This document shows positions 6,624 to 13,598 of a DNA stretch of 13,598 nucleotides, one piece after another. Position 1 is the first letter of the stretch, and each line of letters starts with the position of its first letter. Position numbers and translations under genes: made by a program. A model generated the notes under the pieces. The model worked only from the letters and a program-made list of their open reading frames with translations. It was not told where the DNA came from and did not search any database. Origin of the DNA: an uncultured Litorilinea sp. (GTDB lineage Bacteria > Chloroflexota > Anaerolineae > Caldilineales > Caldilineaceae); the NCBI GenBank assembly GCA_946885925.1, contig CAMPHP010000014.1, positions 1 through 13,598 of the forward strand, read 5' to 3'.

Positions 6624-6628
6624 TGCAT

Positions 6629-7612
6629 TTGCTTGCTTATATTATCCGTCGCCTGTTGGCGATGATTCCAGTGTTGTTCGTGGTCTCCATCCTCACCTTC
6701 ATTATCATTCAGTTGCCACCAGGCGATTTCTTTACCAGCCTTCAGGCGGCAATTGCTGAAACTGGCGGTGGGGGGGATGCACGAACTTATGACATTCTCA
6801 GACAGCGTTATGGACTGGACCAACCTCTTTATGTGCAGTACGTGCGCTGGATTCAAGGTTGGCCCGAAGGCGATTTTGGTTGGTCGCTGGAGTGGAATAG
6901 TCCCGTTTGGCCGCTGGTGAGCAGCCGTTTGGGCTATACAATCCTGTTGGGCACGCTGTCGTTACTCATCACGATCACCTATGCCATTCCAGTTGGCATC
7001 TATTCTGCTACCCACCAATATTCAGCAGGTGACAACCTACTCTCTTTCTTTGGCTTTGTGGGTCTTTCGCTGCCTGGTTTTTTGCTCGCGCTGGTATGGC
7101 TCTTTATTGGTGCGATTGTCCTGCGCATTGATGTGGGTGGCATTTTGTCTGCGGAATATCGCAACGCGCCGCTGAGTTGGGGGATGATCTGGAACTATTG
7201 GAATCACCTGTGGCCTCCGGCGTTGATTCTTGGTCTAGCCAGCACTGCGCAGTTACAGCGCATTATGCGTTCCAGCCTGCTCGATGTGATGGGGCAGCAG
7301 TACATCACCACGGCTCGTGCCAAGGGATTACGGGAGCGCGAAGTCGTCATGAAATATGGAGTACGTGTCGCGATCAATCCATTGATCAGTGTGCTCGCTC
7401 TGGAGATCCCGAAGATCATTTCGGAGTCGGCCTTGGTAGGGATTGTGATGTCCTTGCCAACCACAGGACCGCTCTTTTTGCGTGCGCTTCAGACGCAAGA
7501 TATGTATCTTGCTGGTACGTTCCTTCTCTTTATGACACTTATCTTGATGGTGGCTAATCTTCTCGCTGACGTCTTGTTAGCTGTTGTTGATCCCAGGATT
7601 GCATACCAATGA
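6629..7612 (+). CDS. ABC transporter permease, DppB/OppB type
   Basis: A 327-residue (from TTG 6629) inner-membrane permease of the peptide/nickel/oligosaccharide importer family, forming half of the channel with the next gene product. Seen: the typical N-terminus YIIRRLLAMIPVLFVVSILTF (4-24, first membrane helix), an external segment ending RYGLDQPLYVQYVRW (60-74), further helices near 102-126, 137-166, 197-205, 252-275 and 295-319, and the cytoplasmic EAA loop YITTARAKGLREREVVMKYG (225-244) that docks on the ATPase. The ending DPRIAYQ is usual for DppB-type proteins. The TTG start is chosen because the Shine-Dalgarno AAAGGAG fits it; an in-frame GTG at 6623 would add two residues. The stop overlaps the next start by four bases (ATGA), so the two permeases are probably made in equal amounts. 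Confidence 0.92.
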   Translation: MLAYIIRRLLAMIPVLFVVSILTFIIIQLPPGDFFTSLQAAIAETGGGGDARTYDILRQRYGLDQPLYVQYVRWIQGWPEGDFGWSLEWNSPVWPLVSSRLGYTILLGTLSLLITITYAIPVGIYSATHQYSAGDNLLSFFGFVGLSLPGFLLALVWLFIGAIVLRIDVGGILSAEYRNAPLSWGMIWNYWNHLWPPALILGLASTAQLQRIMRSSLLDVMGQQYITTARAKGLREREVVMKYGVRVAINPLISVLALEIPKIISESALVGIVMSLPTTGPLFLRALQTQDMYLAGTFLLFMTLILMVANLLADVLLAVVDPRIAYQ

Positions 7613-8826
7613 GCTATTCACTTGAATCAGAAAAGCTCTTTGAGCTATATCGTGACCTTGACCGGCGGCATTTGGCCGAAGCTGAGGAAGCCGCTCTGGC
7701 ATTGCCCGGTGGAGCCGTTAAAGCCGGTGGGCAGGTCGCTGTGCGCGAAGATGAATCGCGCTATGCTTTGTCGCAGTCACGGCTCATGTGGCGCAAATTT
7801 GTGCGCAACCGTGCTGCGCTCGCAGGTGGAATCGTTATCGTGCTCTTTTATGTGAGCGCACTCTTTGCCGACTTTCTCGCCCCCTATACTCTTTCGACGC
7901 GCTTTCGCGACCGCATCTATCTGCCGCCGCAACCCATCCACTTCTTTGACAATGGCTCATTCCAGCCCTTTGTCTATGATCTGAAGAGCGAAGTAGATCC
8001 GGTCAGTTTCCGGCGCACCTATGTTCCTGATGTCGAAACCAAGTTCCCCATCCGTTTCTTTGCCGAGGGCGAACCCTATAAACTGTTTGGCTTGATTGAA
8101 ACTAACGTTCATCTCTTCCAGTCTGAAGGGGGCGCAGTCAACCTCTTGGGAACGGACCGGCAAGGGCGCGATATGTTGACTCGTGTGCTGATCGGCAGCC
8201 AAATCTCATTGACGATTGGGCTGGTTGGTGTGTTGTTAAGCCTCTCGTTTGGCACAGTCTTGGGCATTGTCTCCGGCTTCTTTGGCGGGTGGGTGGATGA
8301 TTTGATCCAGCGCATTATTGAGTTGATCCGCTCGTTCCCGTCAATTCCGTTGTGGATGGCGCTCTCTGCCGCAGTGCCTGTCACATGGCCGCCGTTGTGG
8401 ACTTACTTTGCCGTGACGCTTATCCTCTCACTGATCGGGTGGACATGGCTGGCACGCCAGTTACGGGGCAAGGTGCTCTCGCTACGCACGGATGATTACA
8501 TCACTGCTGCCAAATTGATGGGTGCAAGCAATTCGCGCATTATCTTCAAACATTTAGTCCCGGCGTGCTTGGGTCACATTATCGTTGTCTCCACGCTTGC
8601 CATGCCCTCGATGATCTTGGCTGAGACTGCACTTAGCTTTCTTGGTCTAGGCTTGCAGCCTCCCATTACAAGTTGGGGCGTGCTCTTGCAAGAGGTGCAG
8701 GACATTCAATCAATCGCAATCTATCCCTGGGTCTTCTCTCCAGTCATCTTCATCGTGGGAGCGATTCTGGCTTTCAACTTCCTGGGTGATGGCCTGCGCG
8801 ATGCCGCTGATGCTTATACGCGCTAG
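7609..8826 (+). CDS. ABC transporter permease, DppC/OppC type, with enlarged external domain
   Basis: A 405-residue partner permease, about 100 residues longer than classic DppC. Seen: a cytoplasmic N-terminal extension of about 60 residues rich in Glu/Ala; the conserved entry MWRKFVRNRAALAGGIVIVL (60-79) and first helix (about 70-90); then a roughly 85-residue external insert (about 92-176) before NLLGTDRQGRDM (178-189), the usual DppC motif. Helices follow near 199-225, 263-280, 321-338 and 375-393. The EAA loop is YITAAKLMGASNSRIIFKHL (297-316), and AETALSFLGLGLQPP (338-352) and the ending GDGLRDAADAYTR are typical. The external insert faces the binding protein and may match the large lipoprotein at 4478. 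It is translationally coupled to the preceding permease and followed by a 79-base gap before the ATPase genes. Confidence 0.92.
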   Translation: MSYSLESEKLFELYRDLDRRHLAEAEEAALALPGGAVKAGGQVAVREDESRYALSQSRLMWRKFVRNRAALAGGIVIVLFYVSALFADFLAPYTLSTRFRDRIYLPPQPIHFFDNGSFQPFVYDLKSEVDPVSFRRTYVPDVETKFPIRFFAEGEPYKLFGLIETNVHLFQSEGGAVNLLGTDRQGRDMLTRVLIGSQISLTIGLVGVLLSLSFGTVLGIVSGFFGGWVDDLIQRIIELIRSFPSIPLWMALSAAVPVTWPPLWTYFAVTLILSLIGWTWLARQLRGKVLSLRTDDYITAAKLMGASNSRIIFKHLVPACLGHIIVVSTLAMPSMILAETALSFLGLGLQPPITSWGVLLQEVQDIQSIAIYPWVFSPVIFIVGAILAFNFLGDGLRDAADAYTR

Positions 8827-8905
8827 CAATGCTTTGTTTGGGCCGCATCTAGACAGCATCGTGCGAGAGAACCCTATGGTGGGAATCAAACGAACTGAGT
8901 CATGA

Positions 8906-9925
8906 ATGGCAACACAAGATTCATATTTGCTCCAGATCAAGGAGCTCAAGACATATTTTGACACGTTGGATGGTGAGGTGCGCGCCGTAGATGGTGTTTC
9001 ATTTGCCATCGCTCCAGGTAAGACGCTCGGTTTGGTTGGGGAGTCCGGGTGTGGCAAGAGTGTGACCGCTGCCTCGATCCTGCGGCTTTTGCCCAAACGT
9101 ACCAGCCGGATTGTGGATGGTGAGATTCTCTTTCAACGTACAGGTGGGGATGTGGTGGACATGGCTCGGTTGAATCCGGATGGTGCCATGATTCGCTCGA
9201 TCCGCGGCAACGAGATCTCAATGATCTTTCAAGAGCCGCTGACTTCCTTCTCCCCTGTTTATACGATTGGGGCCCAGATCGCAGAGACTGTGGCGTTGCA
9301 CCAACAGGTGAATAAGCAAGAGGCGCGACGCCGGACAATTCGCCTGTTGGATCAAGTGGGCATCCCCAATGCCGAGCAACGCTTTGATGAGTATCCGCAT
9401 CATTTTTCGGGGGGAATGCGCCAACGTGCCATGATCGCGATGGCTCTGTCGTGCAACCCGCGCTTGTTGATTGCTGATGAACCCACCACGGCGCTTGATG
9501 TCACGATTCAGGCGCAGATCCTCGAATTGCTAAAATCGCTGCAACAGGAATTTGGCATGGCAATCTTGATCATCACCCACGACCTGGGGGTGATTGCCGA
9601 GATGGCAGATGAAGTGTCGGTGATGTATATGGGCAAAATTGTCGAGAGTGGTGATGTTCGTACTATCTTCCGCCGCCCACTCCACCCCTATACGGTCGGG
9701 CTAATGCGTTCGATCCCTCGCTTGGGAAGCCACACAAAGGAGCGTCTGACACCGATTCCGGGTTCAGTACCGGATTCACTTACGATCTTGCCTGGTTGTG
9801 CCTTTGCGCCTCGCTGTCCTGCTCCCAAAATGGGAATCTGCTATGAGCCGGTTGATCTGGTAGAGATTGAACCAGGGCATCGGGTGCGCTGTACGCTTTA
9901 TCCGCAGGCGGGCGCTCTATCTTGA
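8906..9925 (+). CDS. ABC transporter ATP-binding protein, DppD/OppD type
   Basis: A 339-residue cytoplasmic ATPase that powers the importer as a heterodimer with the next gene product. Seen: Walker A GESGCGKS (45-52), Q-loop FQEP (Gln109), ABC signature FSGGMRQR (167-174), Walker B LLIADEP (187-193) with catalytic Glu192, and H-loop His225 in ITHDLGV. After the core comes the oligopeptide-transporter C-terminal region: [15 protein letters not shown] (260-274), PIPGSVPD, then cysteines at 298, 304, 312 and 329 in the CAFAPRCP...CYEP...RC pattern common to DppD/DppF. All ATPase motifs are intact. No good Shine-Dalgarno precedes ATG 8906. The start directly follows a TGA that closes a short upstream frame (8876-8905, ten codons including stop), so re-initiation is possible. 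Confidence 0.94.
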   Translation: MATQDSYLLQIKELKTYFDTLDGEVRAVDGVSFAIAPGKTLGLVGESGCGKSVTAASILRLLPKRTSRIVDGEILFQRTGGDVVDMARLNPDGAMIRSIRGNEISMIFQEPLTSFSPVYTIGAQIAETVALHQQVNKQEARRRTIRLLDQVGIPNAEQRFDEYPHHFSGGMRQRAMIAMALSCNPRLLIADEPTTALDVTIQAQILELLKSLQQEFGMAILIITHDLGVIAEMADEVSVMYMGKIVESGDVRTIFRRPLHPYTVGLMRSIPRLGSHTKERLTPIPGSVPDSLTILPGCAFAPRCPAPKMGICYEPVDLVEIEPGHRVRCTLYPQAGALS

Positions 9926-9961
9926 TACAGGCTATGCAATCAGTACGTAATGGAACTTTGA

Positions 9962-10978
9962 ATGACCGCGCAGACATTGCTTGAAGTACATAATTTGAAG
10001 AAACACTTTCCCATCCAACGAGGGCTATTCCGGCGCACTGTGGGTCATGTGCGTGCGGTGGATGGTGTGGATATACATGTGAAGGTAGGCGAGACGTTGG
10101 GTTTGGTGGGGGAGTCCGGGTGTGGCAAAACGACCACAGGCCGTTTGATTCTGCGGGCCATAGAGCCGACCGAGGGGCAAATTCTCTTCCGTCGCGACGA
10201 AGGCATGGTGGATATTGCTACCATGTCCAAGCCGCAGTTAAAGACGCTGCGTCGTGAGATGCAGATCATTTTCCAAGATCCCTTCTCCTCGCTCAACCCG
10301 CGCATGTCGGTCTTTGATATCATCAGCGAGCCGCTCATCATTCATGGTGAGAATAATGCAGACGTGCTCAACAAACGAGTCCGTGATCTGCTGGAGATGG
10401 TTGGTCTAAAGAGCCAGCACATGAACCGTTATCCCTATGCGTTTAGCGGTGGGCAGCGGCAGCGCATCGGCATTGCGCGTGCATTGGCACTAAATCCCAA
10501 GCTAATCGTGGCTGACGAGCCGGTCTCCGCGCTCGATGTGTCGATTCAAGCGCAGGTGATCAATCTGCTTGAGGATCTACAGCAGGAGTTTGGTTTAACC
10601 TATCTGTTTATTGCACACAATCTCTCGGTGGTGGAGCATATTAGTGATCGCGTGGCGGTGATGTATTTGGGCAAGATCGTAGAGTTGGCTCCCGCCACCG
10701 AACTCTACATGGATCCCAAACATCCCTATACAGAAGCGCTGCTGTCTGCTGTGCCGCGCACCGACCCGGACCAGAAATCACAGCGGATTATCTTGGCTGG
10801 TGACGTGCCAAGCCCTGCCAATCCGCCTGCTGGTTGCAAGTTTCATCCCCGCTGCCGCTATGCCCAAGCCATTTGCTCGGAGCAGGAGCCTCAACTTGAA
10901 GAGGTCCGGCCCGGCCATTTTGCAGCATGTCATTTTGCTACAGAACTCGATTTGACGGGGATTGAACCAGAGCCGTAG
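9962..10978 (+). CDS. ABC transporter ATP-binding protein, DppF/OppF type
   Basis: A 338-residue second ATPase of the importer. Seen: the DppF-type opening [20 protein letters not shown] (9-28), Walker A GESGCGKT (50-57), Q-loop [12 protein letters not shown] (104-115), ABC signature [10 protein letters not shown] (161-170), Walker B LIVADEP (181-187), and H-loop His219 in [15 protein letters not shown]. The residue after the histidine is Asn, where Asp is more frequent. The C-terminal domain has [12 protein letters not shown] (254-265), [13 protein letters not shown] (280-292) and cysteines at 292, 298, 305 and 323. It lies 36 bases after the DppD gene and lacks a clear Shine-Dalgarno; its ATG again directly follows a TGA. 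It is the last gene of the transporter operon. The following gene is on the other strand, 31 bases away, with no strong terminator hairpin in the gap. Confidence 0.94.
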   Translation: MTAQTLLEVHNLKKHFPIQRGLFRRTVGHVRAVDGVDIHVKVGETLGLVGESGCGKTTTGRLILRAIEPTEGQILFRRDEGMVDIATMSKPQLKTLRREMQIIFQDPFSSLNPRMSVFDIISEPLIIHGENNADVLNKRVRDLLEMVGLKSQHMNRYPYAFSGGQRQRIGIARALALNPKLIVADEPVSALDVSIQAQVINLLEDLQQEFGLTYLFIAHNLSVVEHISDRVAVMYLGKIVELAPATELYMDPKHPYTEALLSAVPRTDPDQKSQRIILAGDVPSPANPPAGCKFHPRCRYAQAICSEQEPQLEEVRPGHFAACHFATELDLTGIEPEP

Positions 10979-11009
10979 AGAACCCTCCATCTCAACTCAC
11001 TGGTTTAAC

Positions 11010-12155
11010 TCACTGAGTAGCTTGACCAAACACTGTGCGGATGGCTTCCAGATAAGCCATGCCCTCTACAGTGTCCGGCTCTAAATAGCTTCCTTCGGTC
11101 CATTCGTTCCAGGCGTTGATTGTGAAAATGCGCGCCTTGTCCTGCTGATCGAGGAACTGTTTGACCTCAACGAGAGCTTGATGGAACGCTTGCGGCGTAT
11201 TTCCACTCAGGGTAGTCATAAAAGGATAGCCAGCGTTTATAAAACGGTCGGACTGGACTGTGCGCGGGCTAGAGTCCCAACCCATCGTCACATTTGGGTA
11301 GTAGGGTAGTGTGAAGCTGTCGCGCATCTGCTGCCAGTAATCGACTGCATTTTCCATCGCGTATTGGTAGGATGTTTCCGGGAAAGTAGGGAGGGGGACG
11401 TGATGAATCCAGACATAGGATGTGAGGCTGTCAAAACCCAAGTCTTCCAGTATCGGTTGGGGATTCTCCAAGGCTGTCTCGTCGGGCAGGAAGGGGAGAT
11501 CCCACGCTACGTCGTTTAGGTGTAGATCCGGGAAGCCTGCGGCCTTCACGCGGTCGCGGAAACTGTTCAGCGCATCGCGCGTTGGTTCGATGCCTCCCAA
11601 GCCATCGATCAGGGTGTGCAACTCGTAGATGGAGAAGTAGGGGCAGCCATCAATGAGCCAATAGGATGGATGTTTGAAATAGCGCTCAATGACCAAGTCT
11701 ACCAGGGTATCAAAGGTCTGGCGGGTGACTGAGCCGGGGTAGAGCAGTTGCGCATGGGAGGCGGTAGTGCTCAACTGCGCGGGATGAATGTTCACCCAGT
11801 CATGGTTGGCCCACATGAGGGCAAACTTGAGGCGGTCGCGGTTGGATGCCGCCAAGAAGCCTTGCTCCAGACCGCGCTCCAAAAAAGGGCCATCGTCGTA
11901 GAAGTACCAATCAAAGATGAATACATCAATGCTGTGGTCAGCCGCGGTGTCGATTTTGCGCGCCATAACCAACGGGTCAGACTCGTCTTCATAGCCCCAG
12001 AGCGGAACGCGCGGTTGACGATGGCCGGGGAAGCGGGGCTCGGTGCGGGGAACTAGTTCCCATTCTGTCCACCCCGGCCCGTGGGCTGCCTCGTTGCGCG
12101 GGTCAACATGATAGTTTGGAAAGTAATAGCAGGCGATCTCATAGCCATTGGGCAT
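11010..12155 (-). CDS. WbsX/GH99-like predicted glycan-acting protein
   Basis: A 381-residue protein resembling the WbsX-type, glycoside hydrolase 99-like domain found with polysaccharide genes. Seen: the opening IACYYFPNYHVDPRN (7-21) with GPGWTEWELV (27-36), then VFIFDWYFYDDGPFLERGLE (78-97), LKFALMWANHDW (109-120), HPSYWLIDGCPYFSIYE (162-178), and the hallmark end motif INAWNEWTEGSYLEPD (346-361) with acidic Glu351, Glu354 and Glu359 as possible catalytic or ligand residues. There is no signal peptide or membrane helix, so it is probably cytoplasmic. Related domains act on alpha-mannoside-type glycans (GH99) or are annotated loosely as transferases; activity here is unproven. A perfect Shine-Dalgarno (AAGGAGGT, complement of 12161-12168) sits 5 bases before the start. 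It lies 98 bases downstream of the oxidoreductase gene on the same strand and converges on the transporter operon. Confidence 0.82.
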   Translation of the reverse strand: MPNGYEIACYYFPNYHVDPRNEAAHGPGWTEWELVPRTEPRFPGHRQPRVPLWGYEDESDPLVMARKIDTAADHSIDVFIFDWYFYDDGPFLERGLEQGFLAASNRDRLKFALMWANHDWVNIHPAQLSTTASHAQLLYPGSVTRQTFDTLVDLVIERYFKHPSYWLIDGCPYFSIYELHTLIDGLGGIEPTRDALNSFRDRVKAAGFPDLHLNDVAWDLPFLPDETALENPQPILEDLGFDSLTSYVWIHHVPLPTFPETSYQYAMENAVDYWQQMRDSFTLPYYPNVTMGWDSSPRTVQSDRFINAGYPFMTTLSGNTPQAFHQALVEVKQFLDQQDKARIFTINAWNEWTEGSYLEPDTVEGMAYLEAIRTVFGQATQ

Positions 12156-12160
12156 CTTCT

Positions 12161-12168
12161 ACCTCCTT
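12161..12168 (-). promoter_or_regulatory. Near-perfect ribosome binding site of the GH99-like gene
   Basis: On the minus strand AAGGAGGT precedes the ATG by 5 bases. It is among the strongest Shine-Dalgarno sequences in the window, suggesting efficient translation of the GH99-like protein independent of the gene upstream. Confidence 0.8.
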
Positions 12169-12210
12169 AGTTCCCTAATGTGTTCCAGCATCCGTTGCCC
12201 TGCTTAATAC

Positions 12211-12246
12211 CGTGTTCGATTCTGTGTTTGATTCTGTGTTTGATCG
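12211..12246. repeat. Three-unit 12-bp tandem repeat
   Basis: CGTGTTCGATTC (12211-12222), TGTGTTTGATTC (12223-12234) and TGTGTTTGATCG (12235-12246) are three consecutive 12-bp units, differing at two positions each from the middle copy. They lie 7 bases beyond the oxidoreductase stop codon (minus strand), between it and the GH99-like gene. No gene is credible here. A slippage-prone minisatellite or a duplicated binding site are both possible. Confidence 0.75.
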
Positions 12247-12253
12247 TCGTGCA

Positions 12254-13312
12254 CTATACCGCAAGGATGCGCTCGTCGGTCAGGCTCACGCGCTGTCCTT
12301 CACGGCTCGAGACATAGCAGGCAAGGGTCATTTGCAGAGAGATACGCCCCTCTTGCGCTGTGGCAATCGGAGGCCGTTGCCCGTGGAAGAATTCGGCCAA
12401 TGGCTTGGACAACCCAGCGATGCGTTCTCCATGTCCGGCGGGTGTGGCAATGTCACTATAAGCCCATGCCTTTTGGTCAAGTGTATACCACTTCAGGCCC
12501 ACGGCATCTGTTGGCCTCGGCACATTGCAACTAGGCACGTCGCCATAGTTCTGCACAATTGAACCCTTCTCGCCAATAACCTCGGTGGTGTTTTCCGCCG
12601 CTAGACAGCTAAAGGAACAAGAGACTTCGGCTATGAGGCCGTTGGCATAGCGAAATAGGGCAACACCATTGGCGTTGGGAATCTCCGCGATGTAGTTCGA
12701 TGTCAGTTCTGCTGTGACACTTTCGGGTACACCCAGCAGCCAATGGACAAAATCAATAGGATGAGAAGCGTCATCAGCCCAAATGTCGCGGTTCAGGGCT
12801 GGGTCGAAATGCCACATGCTTTTGATGTCCCAGAGTTGAGCCGGTAGCCCATGACGGCGGCGCACCATAAACAGCTTGCCCAATTCACCACTTCCGATCA
12901 ACTCCTTGATCGCCACATTCTGTGGATCGACGCGCATTTGCCACGCCAGCGTAAATGGCACGTTGTGCCGTTCCACCGCTGCCACGATGCGGTTGGCCTC
13001 AGCCATGGTTAGAGCGATTGGCTTTTGCAGGGCGATTGTCTTCCCGGCGGCTGCCGCGCATTCTACCAGATCGGCATGCATGGAGGTCTCCGCGCCGATG
13101 ACCACGGCCTGTAGACCTGGGTGCGCTAGGAAGGCTTCAATGGAACCATAAGGCTGAAGATTGTAAGCCGCAGCATTTTTAGCGAGGCGCGCCGGGTCGT
13201 GGTCCCAAGCAGCCACCAGATCAATCTGATGTTCCTGGTTCTGCGTCCATTGCGAACAATAGGCATTTACATGCCCGTGGGCGAAGCCGAGAATGCCAAC
13301 GCTAATATTCAT
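12254..13312 (-). CDS. Gfo/Idh/MocA-family NAD(P)-dependent oxidoreductase
   Basis: A 352-residue cytoplasmic dehydrogenase of the glucose-fructose oxidoreductase/inositol dehydrogenase/MocA family, which oxidises or reduces hydroxyl groups of sugars, inositols and derivatives. Seen: an N-terminal nucleotide-binding strand SVGILGFAHGH (4-14), in which the usual GxGxxG is replaced by GFAHGH, as in a subset of the family; an acidic residue after the second strand (Asp37, AAWDHD); the IALQKPIALT block (93-102) with conserved Lys97-Pro98; and ADDASHPIDFVHWLLG (179-194), corresponding to the DxGxHxxD catalytic region with Asp181, His184 and Asp187. The C-terminal sheet domain follows, with VIGEKGSIVQNYGD (245-258). 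Start support is a GGAG about 7 bases before the ATG on the minus strand (13320-13323). It is probably co-transcribed with the GH99-like gene. Substrate not predictable. Confidence 0.92.
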   Translation of the reverse strand: MNISVGILGFAHGHVNAYCSQWTQNQEHQIDLVAAWDHDPARLAKNAAAYNLQPYGSIEAFLAHPGLQAVVIGAETSMHADLVECAAAAGKTIALQKPIALTMAEANRIVAAVERHNVPFTLAWQMRVDPQNVAIKELIGSGELGKLFMVRRRHGLPAQLWDIKSMWHFDPALNRDIWADDASHPIDFVHWLLGVPESVTAELTSNYIAEIPNANGVALFRYANGLIAEVSCSFSCLAAENTTEVIGEKGSIVQNYGDVPSCNVPRPTDAVGLKWYTLDQKAWAYSDIATPAGHGERIAGLSKPLAEFFHGQRPPIATAQEGRISLQMTLACYVSSREGQRVSLTDERILAV

Positions 13313-13346
13313 GTTTTTTCTCCAGATAGGTTTGATAGACAGCCCT

Positions 13347-13376
13347 ATGTTACCTCATGCCTCTCCACGCGAGCAA
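13347..13376 (-). promoter_or_regulatory. Candidate promoter for the minus-strand oxidoreductase operon
   Basis: Read on the minus strand, TTGCTC (complement of 13371-13376) and TAACAT (complement of 13347-13352) are separated by 18 bases, each with four matches to the sigma70 consensus. The start would be near 13340, giving a leader of about 28 bases. Support is limited to hexamer similarity and position. Confidence 0.3.
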
Positions 13377-13598
13377 TGCGTACACACGCAAAGCGGGCGA
13401 ACGATCTTGACGGGCTGCAATGGACTCTGATCCGCCCAGAGTGCTATGATCAATGCTACGCCAATCGCTGCTGCAATTCCCCCTTTTGAACAGCGGCTCG
13501 CGGCGGCGTAGGGAAGAGCCGAATGCATAAACTTTACATACTAAACTGTGTGTAATCGAACGTCACAGAGAGGAGGTGGACCCCTCAAAAAGCCGCCC
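13377..13598. other. Right-edge region with no convincing gene
   Basis: No open frame here has family resemblance. Small structures are present: TGCGT/ACGCA around ACAC (13377-13390) and CGGCTC (13494-13499) with GAGCCG (13516-13521). A strong plus-strand Shine-Dalgarno-like GAGGAGGT (13570-13577) lies near the edge, but no ATG, TTG or properly spaced GTG follows before the window ends. It could be the leader of a divergent plus-strand gene beginning beyond base 13598. Confidence 0.4.

Noticed and set aside
6623..6628. GTG start for the first permease
   Set aside because: It overlaps the Shine-Dalgarno sequence; TTG 6629 has correct spacing and gives the usual DppB N-terminus.
6377..6856. 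A 159-codon minus-strand frame across the binding protein/permease junction
   Set aside because: It spans two well-supported genes and the intergenic hairpin and shows no family resemblance.
8827..8875. Hairpin terminator or promoter between DppC and DppD genes
   Set aside because: Only a 5-base ATGCT/AGCAT pairing was found and no convincing -35/-10 pair; read-through from the permease genes is simpler.
10979..11020. Terminator between the convergent DppF and GH99-like genes
   Set aside because: Only a 5-bp palindrome (ACTCA-C-TGAGT) and a short AACTCAC repeat are present; no stable stem or T-run.
12212..12562. A plus-strand frame beginning with a repeated FDSV peptide
   Set aside because: The repeated peptide is only the 12-bp tandem repeat translated; the rest is antisense to the oxidoreductase.
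13533..13556. TTTACA and TGTAAT as a plus-strand promoter
   Set aside because: The spacing is only 12 bases, too short for a sigma70 promoter.
13576..13598. Plus-strand coding start at GTG 13576
   Set aside because: The GTG overlaps the Shine-Dalgarno-like sequence, leaving no spacing, and only seven codons are visible.

Overview
The window looks like part of a carbohydrate-catabolism locus from a free-living, moderately GC-rich bacterium. The style of several proteins suggests Chloroflexota (Anaerolineae/Caldilineae-like): the aldolase subtype, the very long lipoprotein substrate-binding protein with an acidic Ala/Glu/Pro linker, and the extended DppC-type permease. This assignment is inference from protein style, not from a marker gene. 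No rRNA, tRNA, transposase, integrase, phage gene or CRISPR array was seen, and no transcription-factor gene lies inside the window.

Layout, left to right. (1) Positions 1-375 hold the C-terminal end of a berberine-bridge-type FAD-linked oxidase, cut by the window edge and followed by two strong hairpins. (2) Positions 631-4216 (+) form a three-gene operon: a DapA-superfamily lyase/aldolase, a D-2-hydroxyacid dehydrogenase and an FGGY sugar kinase. The last two overlap by 4 bases. (3) A control region of about 260 bp (4217-4477) carries a tandem 14-bp repeat, two inverted repeats sharing AATTCG, and a sigma70-like promoter overlaid by a repeated ACGTTTAGT element resembling a LacI-family operator. 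(4) Positions 4478-10978 (+) encode a complete peptide/nickel/oligosaccharide-type (Dpp/Opp) ABC importer: lipoprotein binding protein, two permeases and two ATPases. A strong hairpin follows the binding-protein gene. (5) On the minus strand, converging on the transporter operon with a 31-bp gap, lie a Gfo/Idh/MocA oxidoreductase (13312-12254) and a WbsX/GH99-like predicted cytoplasmic protein (12155-11010). (6) Positions 13313-13598 show no convincing gene.

Working model (inference). The ABC importer brings in a glycan fragment, sugar derivative or sugar acid rather than a peptide. The GH99-like protein and the Gfo/Idh oxidoreductase trim or oxidise it, and the kinase phosphorylates a sugar intermediate. 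The DapA-like enzyme then cleaves or dehydrates a keto-deoxy acid, and the 2-hydroxyacid dehydrogenase interconverts the resulting hydroxy and keto acids. The upstream FAD oxidase may act on a sugar hydroxyl. The substrate cannot be read from the sequence. The best candidates for something undescribed are this gene combination, the DapA paralogue lacking the usual catalytic tyrosine, and the structured control region before the transporter operon.
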